This document shows positions 38,594 through 51,102 of a stretch of DNA of 64,000 nt, in pieces. Position numbers and translations under genes: made by a program. Source of the DNA: Rotaria socialis (Eukaryota; Rotifera; Eurotatoria; Philodinida; Philodinidae); contig CAJNYU010003218.1 in NCBI GenBank assembly GCA_905331475.1, positions 293,268 through 357,267 of the forward strand, in the 5' to 3' direction. The notes under the pieces were generated by a model. The model worked only from the letters and a program-made list of their open reading frames with translations. It was not told the origin of the DNA and ran no database searches. How positions within the stretch are numbered: the stretch's first letter is position 1; each line of letters begins with the position of its first letter.

Positions 38594-39139
38594 ATGTTGG
38601 CAGTCGCATCACTCAAGCGTTCATTAGAATTCGATCCAGTTGAACAAGGTGTTAAACGAAAGCGAGCTGAAATGAAATTATCACCACCATCATCACCATC
38701 GTCATCTTCATCAACCACAACAACATTTCCGATGAATACTAACCCATTATCTCCATCAAAGCAGCAACAACAACAACAACAACAATCTATATTTACCTCA
38801 TCACCCAATAAAAATCAATCTTTAGTATTTAAAAAGCCTTGTTCGCTTACAGCTTTAACATCATCATCATCGACCACTGATGATATTCCAATGTTTACGT
38901 ATACACAAACTGCTCAAATGTGTGCACGCCTTTTACGTGAACAAGATCGATCTATTCGCGAACAGTATGAACAACTTCTATCAACTAAACTTACAGAACA
39001 ATATGATACATTTGTAAGATACACTCACGATAGTGTTCATAAAGATCAATCTAAACGGCAACAACATCGACTTTTTCATTTCGGTCAACAACAAGAAAAA
39101 AATAACACACCAACCGTTGCCTTTTCATATGTTTCATGA
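38594..39139 (+). CDS. Akirin
   Basis: Small nuclear cofactor (181 residues) that links transcription factors to chromatin remodelling and, in vertebrates, brings proteasomes into the nucleus. The N-terminus MLAVASLKRSLEFDPVEQG followed by KRKR (residues 21-24, nuclear signal) matches the family's TLKRTLDFDP...KRRR. The C-terminal half, TYTQTAQMCARLLREQ, QYEQLLSTKLTEQYDTFVRY and THDSV, is the conserved akirin helix, and the protein ends in SYVS, the tail that contacts the proteasome in vertebrate Akirin2. The middle is Ser/Gln-rich with a poly-Gln run. The start is taken at 38594 because it aligns with the family N-terminus; an in-frame upstream ATG at 38540 would add a non-conserved hydrophobic stretch. 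A TTTTAG near 38530 may be an acceptor. Intronless here. Confidence 0.95.
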   Translation: MLAVASLKRSLEFDPVEQGVKRKRAEMKLSPPSSPSSSSSTTTTFPMNTNPLSPSKQQQQQQQQSIFTSSPNKNQSLVFKKPCSLTALTSSSSTTDDIPMFTYTQTAQMCARLLREQDRSIREQYEQLLSTKLTEQYDTFVRYTHDSVHKDQSKRQQHRLFHFGQQQEKNNTPTVAFSYVS

Positions 39140-39482
39140 ACGTCGATACAAAACTTTTTTAATTTGGTTTTTCTTTCTCACGCACACACATTATACATAC
39201 GATATTCTCGTTTTTTCTTTGTTTTTTTCCTCTCGATGTACCGTTTCTTCTCTTATATGAAAGTGCGTTGAACAATTTCGCCATATGTTATAGTTAAGGA
39301 AAAGCGTCTAACTCTAGTTTTCATTACTTTCTATGTGTGAGCGTTTTTTTTTTGTAAGAAAACATTAAAAACATATGCGAACATGAACTGTATATGTCAA
39401 TTTAGAAAATATCGAAGGGCACAATTTGCAGCAAAAAGAATTCGATATGGCCATTCAAGAATACGACCGGTTTCTGTCAGAA

Positions 39483-39606
39483 TTGCATTTGTTATCTTTT
39501 CGATGAATACTGACTCTAGCATAATATTATGAGATATGAATAACTTTATGTTTATTCATCTTTGTGCTTGAACAAACACAAGCTATAGAATAGATAACAA
39601 ATGCAA
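39483..39606. repeat. Inverted repeat with nested hairpins downstream of akirin
   Basis: Outer arms 39483-39501 (TTGCATTTGTTATCTTTTC) and 39588-39606 pair at 18 of 19 positions. Inside are a perfect 8-bp stem (GATGAATA 39502-39509 with TATTCATC 39553-39560) and a 5-bp stem (TTGTG with CACAA, about 39562-39580). The layout resembles a three-way junction and may lie in the akirin 3'UTR. Confidence 0.55.
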
Positions 39607-39766
39607 AGCATTGTTTTTTTTTCTACATCCATGGCAACAATGGATATTCCGCGTACCATTCGAAAATGAATGCGCAACAGAAGAAATAGTGGCAGCACAC
39701 TATTTTTATTGAATTAATAAGATGAGCACTTTAATTGTTTCTGTAGCTACGCTTAGATATTGTTTT

Positions 39767-39808
<42 letters not shown>

Positions 39809-39809
39809 T
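39767..39809. repeat. (AC)n(AT)n compound microsatellite
   Basis: Eight AC units run directly into about thirteen AT units, downstream of akirin. Confidence 0.9.
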
Positions 39810-41831
39810 AAGTAAACACTCGTCGGCATGTTCTAAAAACTTCAAGTAGATTGCTATTATTTTTCTCATTTTTTCTCAGTTATAAGAGTTGTCATACTCG
39901 CCAACGAATTTACTTCTGTTCTTCACTTGTCTCTATTTCTACTACGTCTCATCAAATACTATCCGAATGTAAGTACATACTTTCGTTCTACTGTTTGAAA
40001 GTGCTTGTATTATTCTAGATAACTAATCAAGCAAGCATACCATCGCGTATCTACTACTTTTATAGATTGACAATTCTTAAGGTACTTTTTTACGCGAATG
40101 GAAAGGCAAAATCTTTTGTACTCATGAAATACGTTATTCAACATTTATTTTTCAATGGCATACATGACTTTCATTCTAAAGTGCATTAGAATATTTGCTT
40201 TAAATTACTTGTGCGAGCTTAAAAGTCTTTCTGCTTTACTAAGAATTCCTTTGGTAGTGGATGTCGAAATTCATCACATATTTACTTGATGGTCTTGGTT
40301 TTCTAATATTTCAACATATAGACTAGCGATTCTTATCGAAATTTAATGCTGTTTGCTTTATGTTTTTATCCAATCTAAACAAATCGACCATAGATATTTT
40401 AGAAAATCAACCAGAAAAATAACTGGAGNGGGGGGGGGGAATACATAAGTTTATTTCAGTATTGTAAACAAATGATTGTGAATTTGTTTATGATAATTAT
40501 TTGTTGAAAAAAAGCTTGTTTCTTATTATGGACGAAATTACAAAACAAAAAAGAAGAAAACCATAATTAAAAATATATAAACAAATTTCTAGAAAGTTTA
40601 CAGTAAAACTGATCGAGTTCTATACTCTGTTATTTGTCAGAAGCAAAAAAAAATAGTATGCTCTATACCATATCCAGAACAAACTAAAAATATAATAGTC
40701 TTTACTATATAATGATGAAATATCTAAAAGAAAAATTTTATTCAGAATAACTAACGATGGTCAATTTGATTTCGAATAATCTTAATTGAATTTATAATGA
40801 TCACTTTATGAAGCAGAATTTTCATGTAAAATTATACTGATAAATAAGTTTAATGATCTATAGAATATGTTGAAGGTTACAGATGAAAAGAATGTTCTTT
40901 TTTCCTTGTCAGAATATCAAATACTTTCAAGTAGATTCGATTGCTTACATTAATGCCTATGGCATATGACTATTTTCTTTTGAACTTTAACACCTTGACA
41001 AAAGGGTATTCTCTTCAGATGAGATCTTGAAGATATTTGATGAACTGTTTGACCTCTATGCGCACAAAACTCTGTTATTTCACCTTGATAGTTTCTATTT
41101 CAATGTGTATATACTCCGGAGATATAACAAGAAAAGATACTAACACATCTCTTAATGTTAAATATCAGCTCAACCGACAAACTATCTGCTAGGTTGATTT
41201 CTTCATATTTTCATATAAAATAATCTAATTTTTTCGTATGTTTTTATTGTTTTGAAAACGAAAAAAAAAACTTTTCCATTTTTCCCTTTCGTCGTCGCCT
41301 ATCATTAAAGATAGAAAAAGTATGATGTGTGACTTATTTTTTATTCACTATCATCATTTTATTTCTCTCATCAACGAAAGAAATATCTTGTTCAATCAAT
41401 GTGTATATTACGCACGCGCACAAAAGAGAAAAAGAAAAAACAGACGAACACAGAAATAATTTTTTCCTAATTTTTTTAGTTACTTTTTTTTCGTGTATGA
41501 TCATCTATATTGTTATTCGAATAACAAAGAAAACATCAAGATACAGTTTTCTCGATATTCACCTGTTCGAACAACAAACACTAGATAATGACTACACATA
41601 CACACCAACAAACAGACATAAAAAAAGAAAGAAAAAAGAGAAGACCATGAATGAATGAGAAAGAGAATGAATGAAACAACAACCAAACAAAACAAACCAA
41701 AATAGTAGGTGGGAAAACACAAGAAACAAATATACACACGCGCACGTGCGCATACACATTAAAGGGATACAAGCCCATGATGATGATAAAAATCAGAGAA
41801 ACACAAACATATAGATATATATAGATATATA
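39810..41831. other. Intergenic between convergent genes
   Basis: AT-rich sequence between the 3' ends of akirin and enhancer of polycomb. No gene recognised; ORFs around 41300-41830 are low-complexity. The single ambiguous base of the window is at 40429, beside a run of ten G at 40430-40439, probably a sequencing or assembly uncertainty. Confidence 0.5.
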
Positions 41832-44800
41832 TCAAGAATCGGATGTAGTCACCGGTGTTGATGATGTGAATTTATGGGTCTTCGTTGGAGGATGTTTACG
41901 ATGAAGCTGAACTAATTGTACAAGACCACATGATGATGGTGTTTGTTTTGTTGGTGTTGTTGATGGTGATGTTGGTGGTAGAGGTGTAGAAGGAATAACA
42001 TATGACGGATGATGTGAAGGAAAAACGGGTGTTGTTGGAGAAAGAACATATGTTGACGACGATTTACTGAAGAATTGTTGTTGTTCGTCGACGTGTTCCT
42101 GTTGTGAAGTATCCATATCGTTGTTATTTAGCGTCGATGAAGGTGGTGTCGGCGGTGTTGATATTAACATCATCTGTTGTGATGTAGATATGGAATTTGA
42201 TGATGTTAATGGAGATGGTGACGATGGTGATGGTGGTTGTGGTTCGCTTAATGTATATAAAGCTTGATTAACACGACGTGATGAACATGAATATGGATGA
42301 TCAAGTTCAATAGAAAATGATGGTCGATGTTTACCGGCAGTATTCAATGATACAGTATCGTTTAAGTAAATCGACGAATTAGATGATGATTTCGATTGGA
42401 AATGTTGTGCTAATGACATCGTATGATCTTTAACGGTTAAATGTGAATGAAGATGATAGGATTCTTTAAGTGATGGTCGAGATGAAAGACACCATAACAC
42501 GGGTCTAATTGTATCAATGAAGTAACGAAAAAAAGTCAATTATAATATTCAAAAGAACTATAAACATACTTTTGATTTAATACATACTTGTCTGTGATAT
42601 GTGATGACAGAAATGTATCATCTGTTAAATCTTTATTCTCCTGTTCAATATGACGATCATAGAGAAGTCTGTAAAAAAGGAAACAATAATTTATTTGCTT
42701 TATTTGAAACAAAAAAAAAAAAACTAAAACAATTTTTGTTATATGTACCTTCCACCCCGTCCCATGCGTACACGTCGTTTGCCAAGATGACCTCGTTCAG
42801 AACAAGCCACAAAACAAAACGATGAAAACGTTGAACGTCTAGGTAGAACATGCTGTTGTTGATCTTGATCAATTGGCTATTTTGAAAAGTAAAATCTCCC
42901 AATTAGTCAATAAATCCATAAAATCATCATACCCTTAGATATCTACATCCAGCTTTAGGCCGGAATTGCCAAGGGTCAGCAGATTCTTCATCATCAATAC
43001 TCGTTCCAATTCCATCAAATGAATTATTTATGTTCTCATTTGAATTAGATAATATAGATGAACCATCTTGCAAAATAACACGACGATTTGTGTTATTATC
43101 AAGCTCCTAGACAAATAATTTTATTATTAATGATTACATATTTTTATTAATTTTTTCAATTCAATTTTACCTCTTTCTGCTGCAATTTTTTTGCTGCTTC
43201 AAGAAGTTGAGCTTTAAGCAAAATTGCACCACCTGGTGTATTTTCTGTCAAGGACCATAAATCTGCTAGTGGAAGATTTCGATGGTTTTTGCCTTGTTTA
43301 ACTGTCCCTGTTAGAGAATTTTTTGAACGTCGTTTACCAGGTTGTTGTTGTTGTTGTTGTAATTGAGATGAAAATGCGTTTCCTGGTGAAAGTCGTTCGA
43401 GTATAGATTGTGGCAATGCCAAATTATGTACAGTAGGGGATGATGGTGTAGTTGGTGATGACAACAATTGAGTTAATTTATCCGTCTAAAAAGAATAATG
43501 ATTAATAATCCTTTCAATAGTGAAAACTAAGCTGCTAACTTACATTATTCAATTTTTTCAAAAGTTTTTTCGACGATAAATTATTATTATTATTCATCGA
43601 AGAATCAGATGCTTTAAACCGTTTTAATTTCGGTTGTAAAGAATCATTCGAATCATTCGATAATGATCGTGATTGTATAGGTGTTTGAAGTAGACTAGCT
43701 AATGTTGATGATGACAATTGAGTCTTTTTATGATTTTCAATGCGCATCAATTGTGTCAACAATTGTTGATGCTGTGCAGCTGTTAAACTACTACTACTGT
43801 TCAACAATGAAGATGTTTTTAAACTGGAACGATGATGATGATGATGATGAGAATGTCGATCGTGATTTGTCGGCTGTGTGATAGATGAGTTAGTCGTCGA
43901 TGCTTCGTCGTCGGGCTTCGATTCACATCTGGACGAGTATATAGAATAGAAAGGTAGACAACACACAGAGCTCATTAAACGAGACTCTCCGGTTGCCACC
44001 GGAAGATGTGCAGGTTGCGTACCGTGCTTTAAAAATTGAAAGTGCACATTCCAACAATGATGCTTTGGTTGCTTCCCGAACTTTGATCATACTTGTGAGT
44101 TTGCTACGATAAAAGAAAAAGGTGAAATCAATCTCTATGTTAAATACAATTTCGATTAAACATACACGACGGCTTCAAAATTGGAACGCAACTTGAGCAT
44201 AGACAAATATGCCTGCTCATCGTTTTTACGATTCTTTTAAAGCAAACAAACAAAATCGCTATTAGAATACTTGATATTTTGAATAATTCGTTTCATACTT
44301 TTCTTGTGGTCATTTTTTCAACTCTTCGTCTAAATGCCACATAAGGATGATGTTTGCCTTTTTCTTCTTTAATATCACGTTCTGTCAGCAATCTTGGTTT
44401 CAATCGTTTATCCTAATTAATTTTGGTAAAAAGGAAAGAAAAACGAAAACTAAAATAATGCCATGAACTTATATATATGACTCTATTAATCAATAGGAAC
44501 AAAGACCTCTGTAAATCAAAAAAATAGTTAATATACAAGATCTTTTATAGTGAAATAAAAAATCTAATATATTAAAATCTATTTTTTTAAAAGAAAAATT
44601 CAATTTAAAAAAATGTACCCGTGTTGTTCGACGTTTATGCCAAAAGTCATAAACCGTTTTCAAATATATTTCATCAATATTGGAAAGTAATGTACGTGCT
44701 TCATCGTATGAAATAAGTGTTCGTGTACTTGCATTCTCAAGTTTATCAATAATGATTTCATATTCGAGATGTGTAAGATTTGGACAAGATACTCGACCAT

Positions 44801-45538
44801 ATTCATTAAACCACTCATGATCGGCTCTATCCATATCATATTCAGGTTCATCAGATTCAAGTTGTAAAGCTAAAAAACAAGGCTTTATTGGAAAATAAAC
44901 TACAACAAAAATTGCATATACGTTGTAAACGAATAAGTTGTTTAGGTAATTCAATATTTGCAGGATATATGGATTGACTATTTGGATCTTCATATAAATC
45001 AGGGATTGGTACAGCACGAATTTTAGCTGAACCAAGACGTCTTTGAGCATCAAGAGCATTTTGAAGATGATATTCCTATTAATAAAATAGTAATAAGAAT
45101 TTAACTTTCTCTTATTTTTTCTTATTGTTATATTCGAACCGATTCTTCTTCTCTTTCCATTCCCGATACGAATGGCATTTGTGGTACACATCGTTGTGGT
45201 AATTGTGCATTTGACAATGACGCAGAGGATGATGAATTTTGGTGAAATGTTTGAAGATTAGATGTGGACGAAAGATACTCAAGAAGATTATTACTAGAAG
45301 CTGATTGAGTTGCTGCTGCTGCTGCTGCTGTTGTTGTTGTCGCTGTTGCTGTTGTTGTTGTTGTTGTTGATGATGTTGATGATGTTGCTGTAACTGCTGC
45401 TGCTGCTGCTGCTACTGTGGTTGTGGTTGACGATGATGAATTCGTGAGTGTATTATTGTTATCATCATGTTGATCGACAAATAGTCGTATACGTTTACTA
45501 GGATCAAGATTTCGTGCTCGAAAAAGAGGACGATTCAT
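41832..45538 (-). CDS. Enhancer of polycomb homologue
   Basis: Scaffold subunit of the NuA4/TIP60 histone acetyltransferase complex. The start at 45538 reads MNRPLFRARNLDPSKRIR, the family's FRARxLD beginning, and lies 5 bases after an acceptor-like TTTCTAG. After an Ala/Thr/Ser-rich insert come CVPQMPFVSGMEREEES and then EYHLQNALDAQRRLG, PANIELPKQLIRLQ, EPEYDMDRADHEWFNEYG and IYLKTVYDFWHKRR (the EPcA domain). Downstream exons give HPYVAFRRRVEKMTTRKNR, DPWQFRPKAGCRYLR and FVACSERGHLGKRRVRMGRG, matching the conserved C-terminal region of EPC1/2. The last exon (41832-42525) is Ser/Pro/Thr-rich. Homopolymer-coded Ala, Gln and Ser tracts are frequent. Small introns throughout; no break seen. Confidence 0.92.
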
Positions 45539-46791
45539 CGAATCTAGAAACATAACAATCGATTTTCTTTTTTCTTCTTTAATACGAATAAACCTATGCG
45601 CTTGTTTGTACGTATAACTGACTGAAAACAATACAAACTAAGACGTTCTCTTCACCGATTTTCGGATGATGAATGAGCTAGTTAGACTATCGAAGAATAT
45701 ACACGCTCTCCTTTTGTTCTTTCTACACATAGGCGCGCTTAAACAATGATAAAAATCACGTGCTTAAGTTATTCTTTCTTTTTTTGTTTTGTTTTTGTTG
45801 TTCTTTAATAGACAGGCTGAATAATATTTAAATGACGGAAATACAGAGAAAATATGTCTGTTTGATATTCGCATGTTTCAAGGAGTGTTTACACCTAGAT
45901 AAAGAAAAAAAGGAAATTCGACGAGTACGGTTAACTTGTGATTCTTGATCTATAAGAGAAAAAAAGCAAGAACGAAGAAAGCAAAAAAAAAGGTCAGATG
46001 AGTACGTCGATCAAATAAAAAAGAACTCGCTTTTTATATATCGGACAAATGAAGAAAGAAAGAAAGAAAGAGTCATTTTTTTTCGTTCTTTTTACTATCA
46101 TATGCCACGTCGTCATTCGTTTTTTTACTACTATGATGACGAACAAAACAAAAAATGATAATCATTTGTTAATGATACGAAAAACGTAGGAGGAAGAGTG
46201 AAAAAACACTTACGAAAACAATAACTGTTAAAATAACTTGGATTCATTTCAATCTTCATTCGTAATGTATAAAATATGACATCTACCAAGGCCAATAGGG
46301 GCGACAGTGAACTATTTTCATATGATTATGTAATAACATTATGAAAAAAAGTAAGAAAAATGTACGCTAAGCAGCAATAAACATAAAATTATTTGTAGAA
46401 CGAACTAATTAAAGGATATTTCATGAGAATATAATGAATTTAGATTCTCTCAGTTTATCTTTTGAGAAATCTTATCTTAGAATTATCTAAAAACTAGAAC
46501 ATGAAGGTCAAAGAACTAAAACTAAAGAAAAAAAAAAGTCAAAATGTTTGTATTTATGATTTTTACTGTCTTATTATTTCTTACTTGTTCTCATTCTCAT
46601 TCTCATGAACAAAAGAGAAACAATAAACGAAAAACCAGTCAACAACAAAACCAAATTTTTTCTTCTTCTTCCTTTTTTTTGTCTTGCTCTATACCTCCTG
46701 CTGATGGTTAGTATGCTATTAGATGTAAAGAACATACAAAAGAAAACGAGAACGAGTCTTGAAGTATATAGAGTGATTAATAGATGTTCTG

Positions 46792-46825
<34 letters not shown>

Positions 46826-47578
46826 CATAATGCACAAAAGATTGGAGTAGTAATAGTGATGACTATATGTTGTCCTCTAACGTCGTCTATATAGCTGACT
46901 GTATTTGCTGTGCAATTTTGTGCTCTATAAATATATAAATTATAGTAAGAAAATGAGGAAAAAAATTAAAATCATTCTCGACGAGCTTGTTGCGAGCACA
47001 TACAATATTTATTTTAGTTAATTTAAAAAGATTCAAGTGTGTTTTTTTCTTAATAGTATTTTTTTTCCTTTCCTAGACCAATACTATGTACTGTCAATGA
47101 TCAACAGTAACAGTAGATAGGAGACTCTAAAATGACACGATCGTTTTGCTCGTGTATGCGCTCGCTCTCTATGTTTTTTACTTCTCTCGCTTCTCCCTTC
47201 TTTCCCCTTCCCTCCCCACCTTTCTCTTCCATGCTACGTCCCGCATCCCATCGTGATACATACATGGCCATTTGTGCTTGCGCGCTTGTTCGCAAAAATG
47301 AATCGCGCACGATAGACGAGCGAGCGAGCAAACAGCCCCCTTTTCTCTTTTCTTTTTTTCCTATTCTCTATGTGTAAGTTGTGTATTGCATGCATGCATT
47401 CGCATTTTTCTTCTTATTTTTTCTTTTTCTTCTCTCTCTTTTTCTCTCGCTTTCTTCAACGTCGCCGACAAAGACGACGATGAACGCCTAGAAGATATAG
47501 TATTTCAAGCCTGAAGCTATCGTCGACGTCGATGTTCTATATTTCTATTTATTATTCATTCACGAACGAGAGCGAAAC

Positions 47579-47623
<45 letters not shown>

Positions 47624-49474
47624 AAGAAGAAAAAAAGGAGAATGTCAAGTAATCGGGCAACTAAGAGTCTGAATAACGACACTATTTCTATTTCTTTTCT
47701 TCTCTCTTCATCTACGTTCGTTGGATAGACGAACAAGAGAAAATAAAATTAAAAAAAAAACGAGACGGAGAGAGAATAAGAGAAGAATACACGCACATCG
47801 TCATCATCAGTACACTCCGTATACACATAAGAATAGATATGTAGTGGTACCGTGATGAGAAACCTTTAGAAGATTTTGTTTTATCTCACATGATTATGTC
47901 AAATTTTACAATCTCGAGTTATATTGATCTATAAATATATTTTATTAGTTTTTAGTGGCATAATGCATTTAACAAGAATCTTATCTAATGTTGTCGTTAG
48001 ATTTTGTATGTAAAACGCGATGAAGGTCTTTCTTTCTTTCCTTTTTTTTTTGCTGAATGATATGCATCTAGTCAGGCTAGATTAGGAGAATTTACTTACT
48101 GGTCATATATAAGAACGAAGAAGAAAAAAAAAACGTAGAGCATCGACCTATTTTTTGTATGTTTCATGATGATGACGGGAAAGACGACGACGAAGAAGAA
48201 AAAAAGATGTATATGTGTGTGTGTGGAACGAGAGAATTTTTGTCGGCGCCGCAATCGAGTGTGCGAGCGCGCGAAGGGAAACAGATGTGGAGTGATGAAA
48301 GCATTGGTGCTGCAAAGATAATAGGTTCTATTGCCTTTCGGATCGTGTCCTTCTCATGCATTGAGGATGGAGCGACGAACCAGTACATATTATCAGTGGA
48401 TAGATGTCGAAAGAAATGGATGTACTTATGCGCTGGAAACTTACAATTCTGCCCATCACGATTGCATATGGATACGTTAATGAAGTGCGGATGCAGCGAG
48501 CAAAAAAATCAAATGTGCACGATGCAAAATATCTTTTTTTCGAAGAAAGAAGGAAAAAACAATATATTGATCAAGTTTTTTTTTCTTTACTTAATGCAAA
48601 ACCACCACTGAAGAATATATATATATATATATGATGGCTGAAAGGCTAATGTATTCTTTAATTTCTTTAAGATTATAATGAAATGTAAATAGGATCAATG
48701 GTTTGAACATTCTTCTGACGATGAAACGTTGTATTAGTAATAGCCAGTCGAAGTAATATATTAGTCATAAGAGAAGAACTCCGGAAGAATTCTGTCGCGA
48801 TTCACTTTTTTCTATGAAATTATGAATGTTCTGGTGAGCTATCGGAATATTCATAGGATACATCAAGAGAAAACAATTTTTAACTCTCAAGTATGATCTG
48901 TAAATAGATCTTATATGATGTAGTAAATATCTAAAATTTCTTCTGGCCATAATAAATACTGAAGAGCCATCGAATTTATATTAAACATTATGATATCTAT
49001 TTATAGTTCGAAGTTTGGATGTAAAATTCATTTGTTTTAAAATTTTCCTATAAATATTACGTCAATAATTGTGAAAGTTGAATAAAAGGAGCATTATATG
49101 AAACAGGAGTTCCTGTCAAGAAAAAAATGTACTTTCGTTTTTACATATTTTCAAATCTAACTAAGTCATAGTTTTATAGTGAAATATGACTATAATTGCC
49201 TATGACATTTTATATACAGTTTCTCATCAATGGTCAATTAGCTCAAGTGTAATGTCTAACATGACGGTTTCTTTTTCATTGCTATCAGTTTTGTGTAATT
49301 AAAATAAAACCTATTACATTGAAAACAAACCTCTTCCCGTCAAAGTGCGTCATCCTTGATGTCACTAATAGTATTTCTAATATAATTGGTTGTTATCTCT
49401 GTTGTTTATTTCTGCTTATTTATGAATAAATTTCTGCACTATAGCTATTTGAATTCATTTTAGAACTCAAAACA
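45539..49474. other. 3.9-kb intergenic region between divergent genes
   Basis: Separates the divergent EPC and mL53 genes. It is rich in purine/pyrimidine-skewed tracts: a (GA)n run at about 47587-47616, CT-rich stretches at 47400-47450, and TA/TG runs at 46793-46824. A patch at about 48230-48500 has visibly higher GC and complexity; a 150-residue ORF there (48159-48611) matches nothing I know and may be chance or an upstream exon. Confidence 0.45.
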
Positions 49475-49804
49475 ATGTCTAATTGGTTATCTCGAGAAAT
49501 TAAACATATTTTACCAACATTTGATTTGCACGCTATTCGTACTGTTCTTGTCACGTTCGATCCATGGCGTCATGATTCACGAGCAACAAGAGACTTCTTA
49601 CATATTATTACGGATGATTCTGTTGCTAAGTATTACCCAAAAATGTTTGTTAAACCAACAATAAAATCGGACTTGTCGGAGCCAATTATTACAGTAGAAT
49701 TTATTGATGCATCCAAAGCAATTTTCAAAGCTTCTAAATTAACAACATTAGATATATTCACGAAATTGAAACCACTATGCATTAATAAAGCTCCACCACC
49801 ATAA
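49475..49804 (+). CDS. MRPL53: Probable mitochondrial ribosomal protein mL53
   Basis: A 109-residue single-exon protein. The pattern VLVTFDPWRHDSRATRDFLH, then a basic stretch KPTIKSDLSEPIITVEFIDA and a final KLTTLDIFTKLKP follows the order seen in mL53 (a VQFxPFExN-like strand, StRxFL helix, PxVxVxFxDG strand, and lTxxEml helix), a thioredoxin-fold protein of the mitochondrial large ribosomal subunit. Overall similarity to the vertebrate protein is weak, so the call rests on length, domain pattern and key positions. An acceptor-like TTTTAG ends 11 bases before the ATG. AATAAA follows at 49842-49847. Confidence 0.62.
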   Translation: MSNWLSREIKHILPTFDLHAIRTVLVTFDPWRHDSRATRDFLHIITDDSVAKYYPKMFVKPTIKSDLSEPIITVEFIDASKAIFKASKLTTLDIFTKLKPLCINKAPPP

Positions 49805-50065
49805 TATGTTTTGTTTTTCATTGTTATTATTATACTTAGGTAATAAACTCAAAACTAAGAATAAAAGTTTAGTTATGTTTTATGAGTTTGATCATTTCGT
49901 TGTATTGTTTTGCATTTATCTTTTTTTACTAATTTTGATTGTTTCTCAACAAGTGAGTTTCGAAACAGCTGTTTCAAATTGATTGATTTGATAAAAATGA
50001 TATTACATAGTAGTTCGATTCGAAATAACCAAGTATTCAATGATCGTATGTGACATTAGGTATTG

Positions 50066-50096
<31 letters not shown>

Positions 50097-50493
50097 CACG
50101 GTATACATTAGTTTCTATTTTTTGATGTGGTCCGTAATAGGTAACTATTTAGCTACATGAAATTGAACAAGAGGGATACTATATATTATTATTTCGAGCG
50201 AATATTTATAATAGAAATTCTTTTTTTTTTGGCGTCGATGGTGAATCAGATAGACAGATATGACACTCAAAGTACAAGAAGAAAAAAAGGAGTTATGTAA
50301 CAAACTTTCTTCACAACAAAAAATAATAATAAATATGTTTAGTTCGAGAAAGATCATTCTATTCGTTGCATACGAGAAAATGGTAATGCTGAGAAAAATA
50401 GATCTGTAAAATTTCAGTCAATTAAATTTTTCTGCTTGTGCTGCGCATATTTTAATGCGATTTTTGTGGCGTTATTTTCTCAAACAACAAAAA
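49805..50493. other. Intergenic with (TA)n
   Basis: Beyond the mL53 poly(A) signal this holds a (TA)n tract at about 50071-50094 and otherwise AT-rich sequence without a gene. Confidence 0.5.
49842..49847 (+). terminator. Poly(A) signal AATAAA of mL53 gene
   Basis: AATAAA 38 bases after the stop codon, supporting a short complete transcript. Confidence 0.55.
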
Positions 50494-51102
50494 ATGTCGT
50501 TTGCCACCGCTCGTCGTATTCCACCAGCTCTTGGTCAAGAATCTGTATGGGATTATCCTCGACCACCTCGTGTGGAAAATACATCTGAACATATTGAAGC
50601 TATAATTAGCGGTGTCGTAATAACTGATACACGACGTGTTAAATGACTATTAGAAACAAGTCATCCGCCAGCTTACTATTTACCACTCGAAGATATTCGT
50701 TTAAAAGAATTTTTGAAACCTACGTCGAACAGAAGAACATTGTATTGCGAATAGAAACGTGTGGCAAATTATTATACAATTGAAGTTAATGGTAAACAAG
50801 CAGAAAACGTAGCTTGGTATTATTCGAAACCAACAGGACCTGAGTTTTCTTCCATTAAAGATCATGTTGCTATTTACGTTGGTCCAATGGATGAATGTTA
50901 TGTTGATGGTGAACGTGTTGTACCACAACCAGGTCAATTCTATGGTGGATGGATTACCAAGGATATGGTTGAACCTTTTAAAGGTGAATTGGCCATTATA
51001 GGATGGCAGTTTTATTGTCTTTTCAGTGAAAAAAGAAATATATTTTTTGTATTACCTAATAATTCTATGCATATACACAAAGACAAACAGCTAAATAATT
51101 GA
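50494..51102 (+). pseudogene. DUF427 (PF04248-type) gene with two in-frame stops
   Basis: One frame, without indels, reads through a whole DUF427 protein. The first part is IPPALGQESVWDYPRPPR, then ETSHPPAYYLPLEDIRL, then NYYTIEVNGKQAENVAWYY, DHVAIYVGPMDECYVDGERV and VPQPGQFYGGWITKDMVEPF. The order and motifs (SVWDYPRPP, ETSHPP, YYxPxED, AWxY, FYGGWIT) are those of the bacterial/fungal DUF427 family, whose function is unknown. The frame is interrupted by TGA at 50644-50646, just before LLETSHPP, and TAG at 50752-50754, in the CExKG-like segment where the family usually has Trp. There are no introns, unlike the neighbours. The simplest reading is a horizontally acquired gene recently disabled by point mutation; readthrough or sequence error are alternatives. 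The residues after PFKGE are not family-like. Confidence 0.85.

Noticed and set aside
41329-41835. Several hydrophobic ORFs on both strands next to EPC
   Set aside because: They come from T-rich/A-rich low-complexity sequence in the convergent 3' region; no conserved motif.
48159-48611. 150-codon plus-strand ORF
   Set aside because: No recognisable domain; it begins in an Asp/Glu/Lys simple-sequence tract and ends in a poly-T region. Kept only as a composition anomaly.
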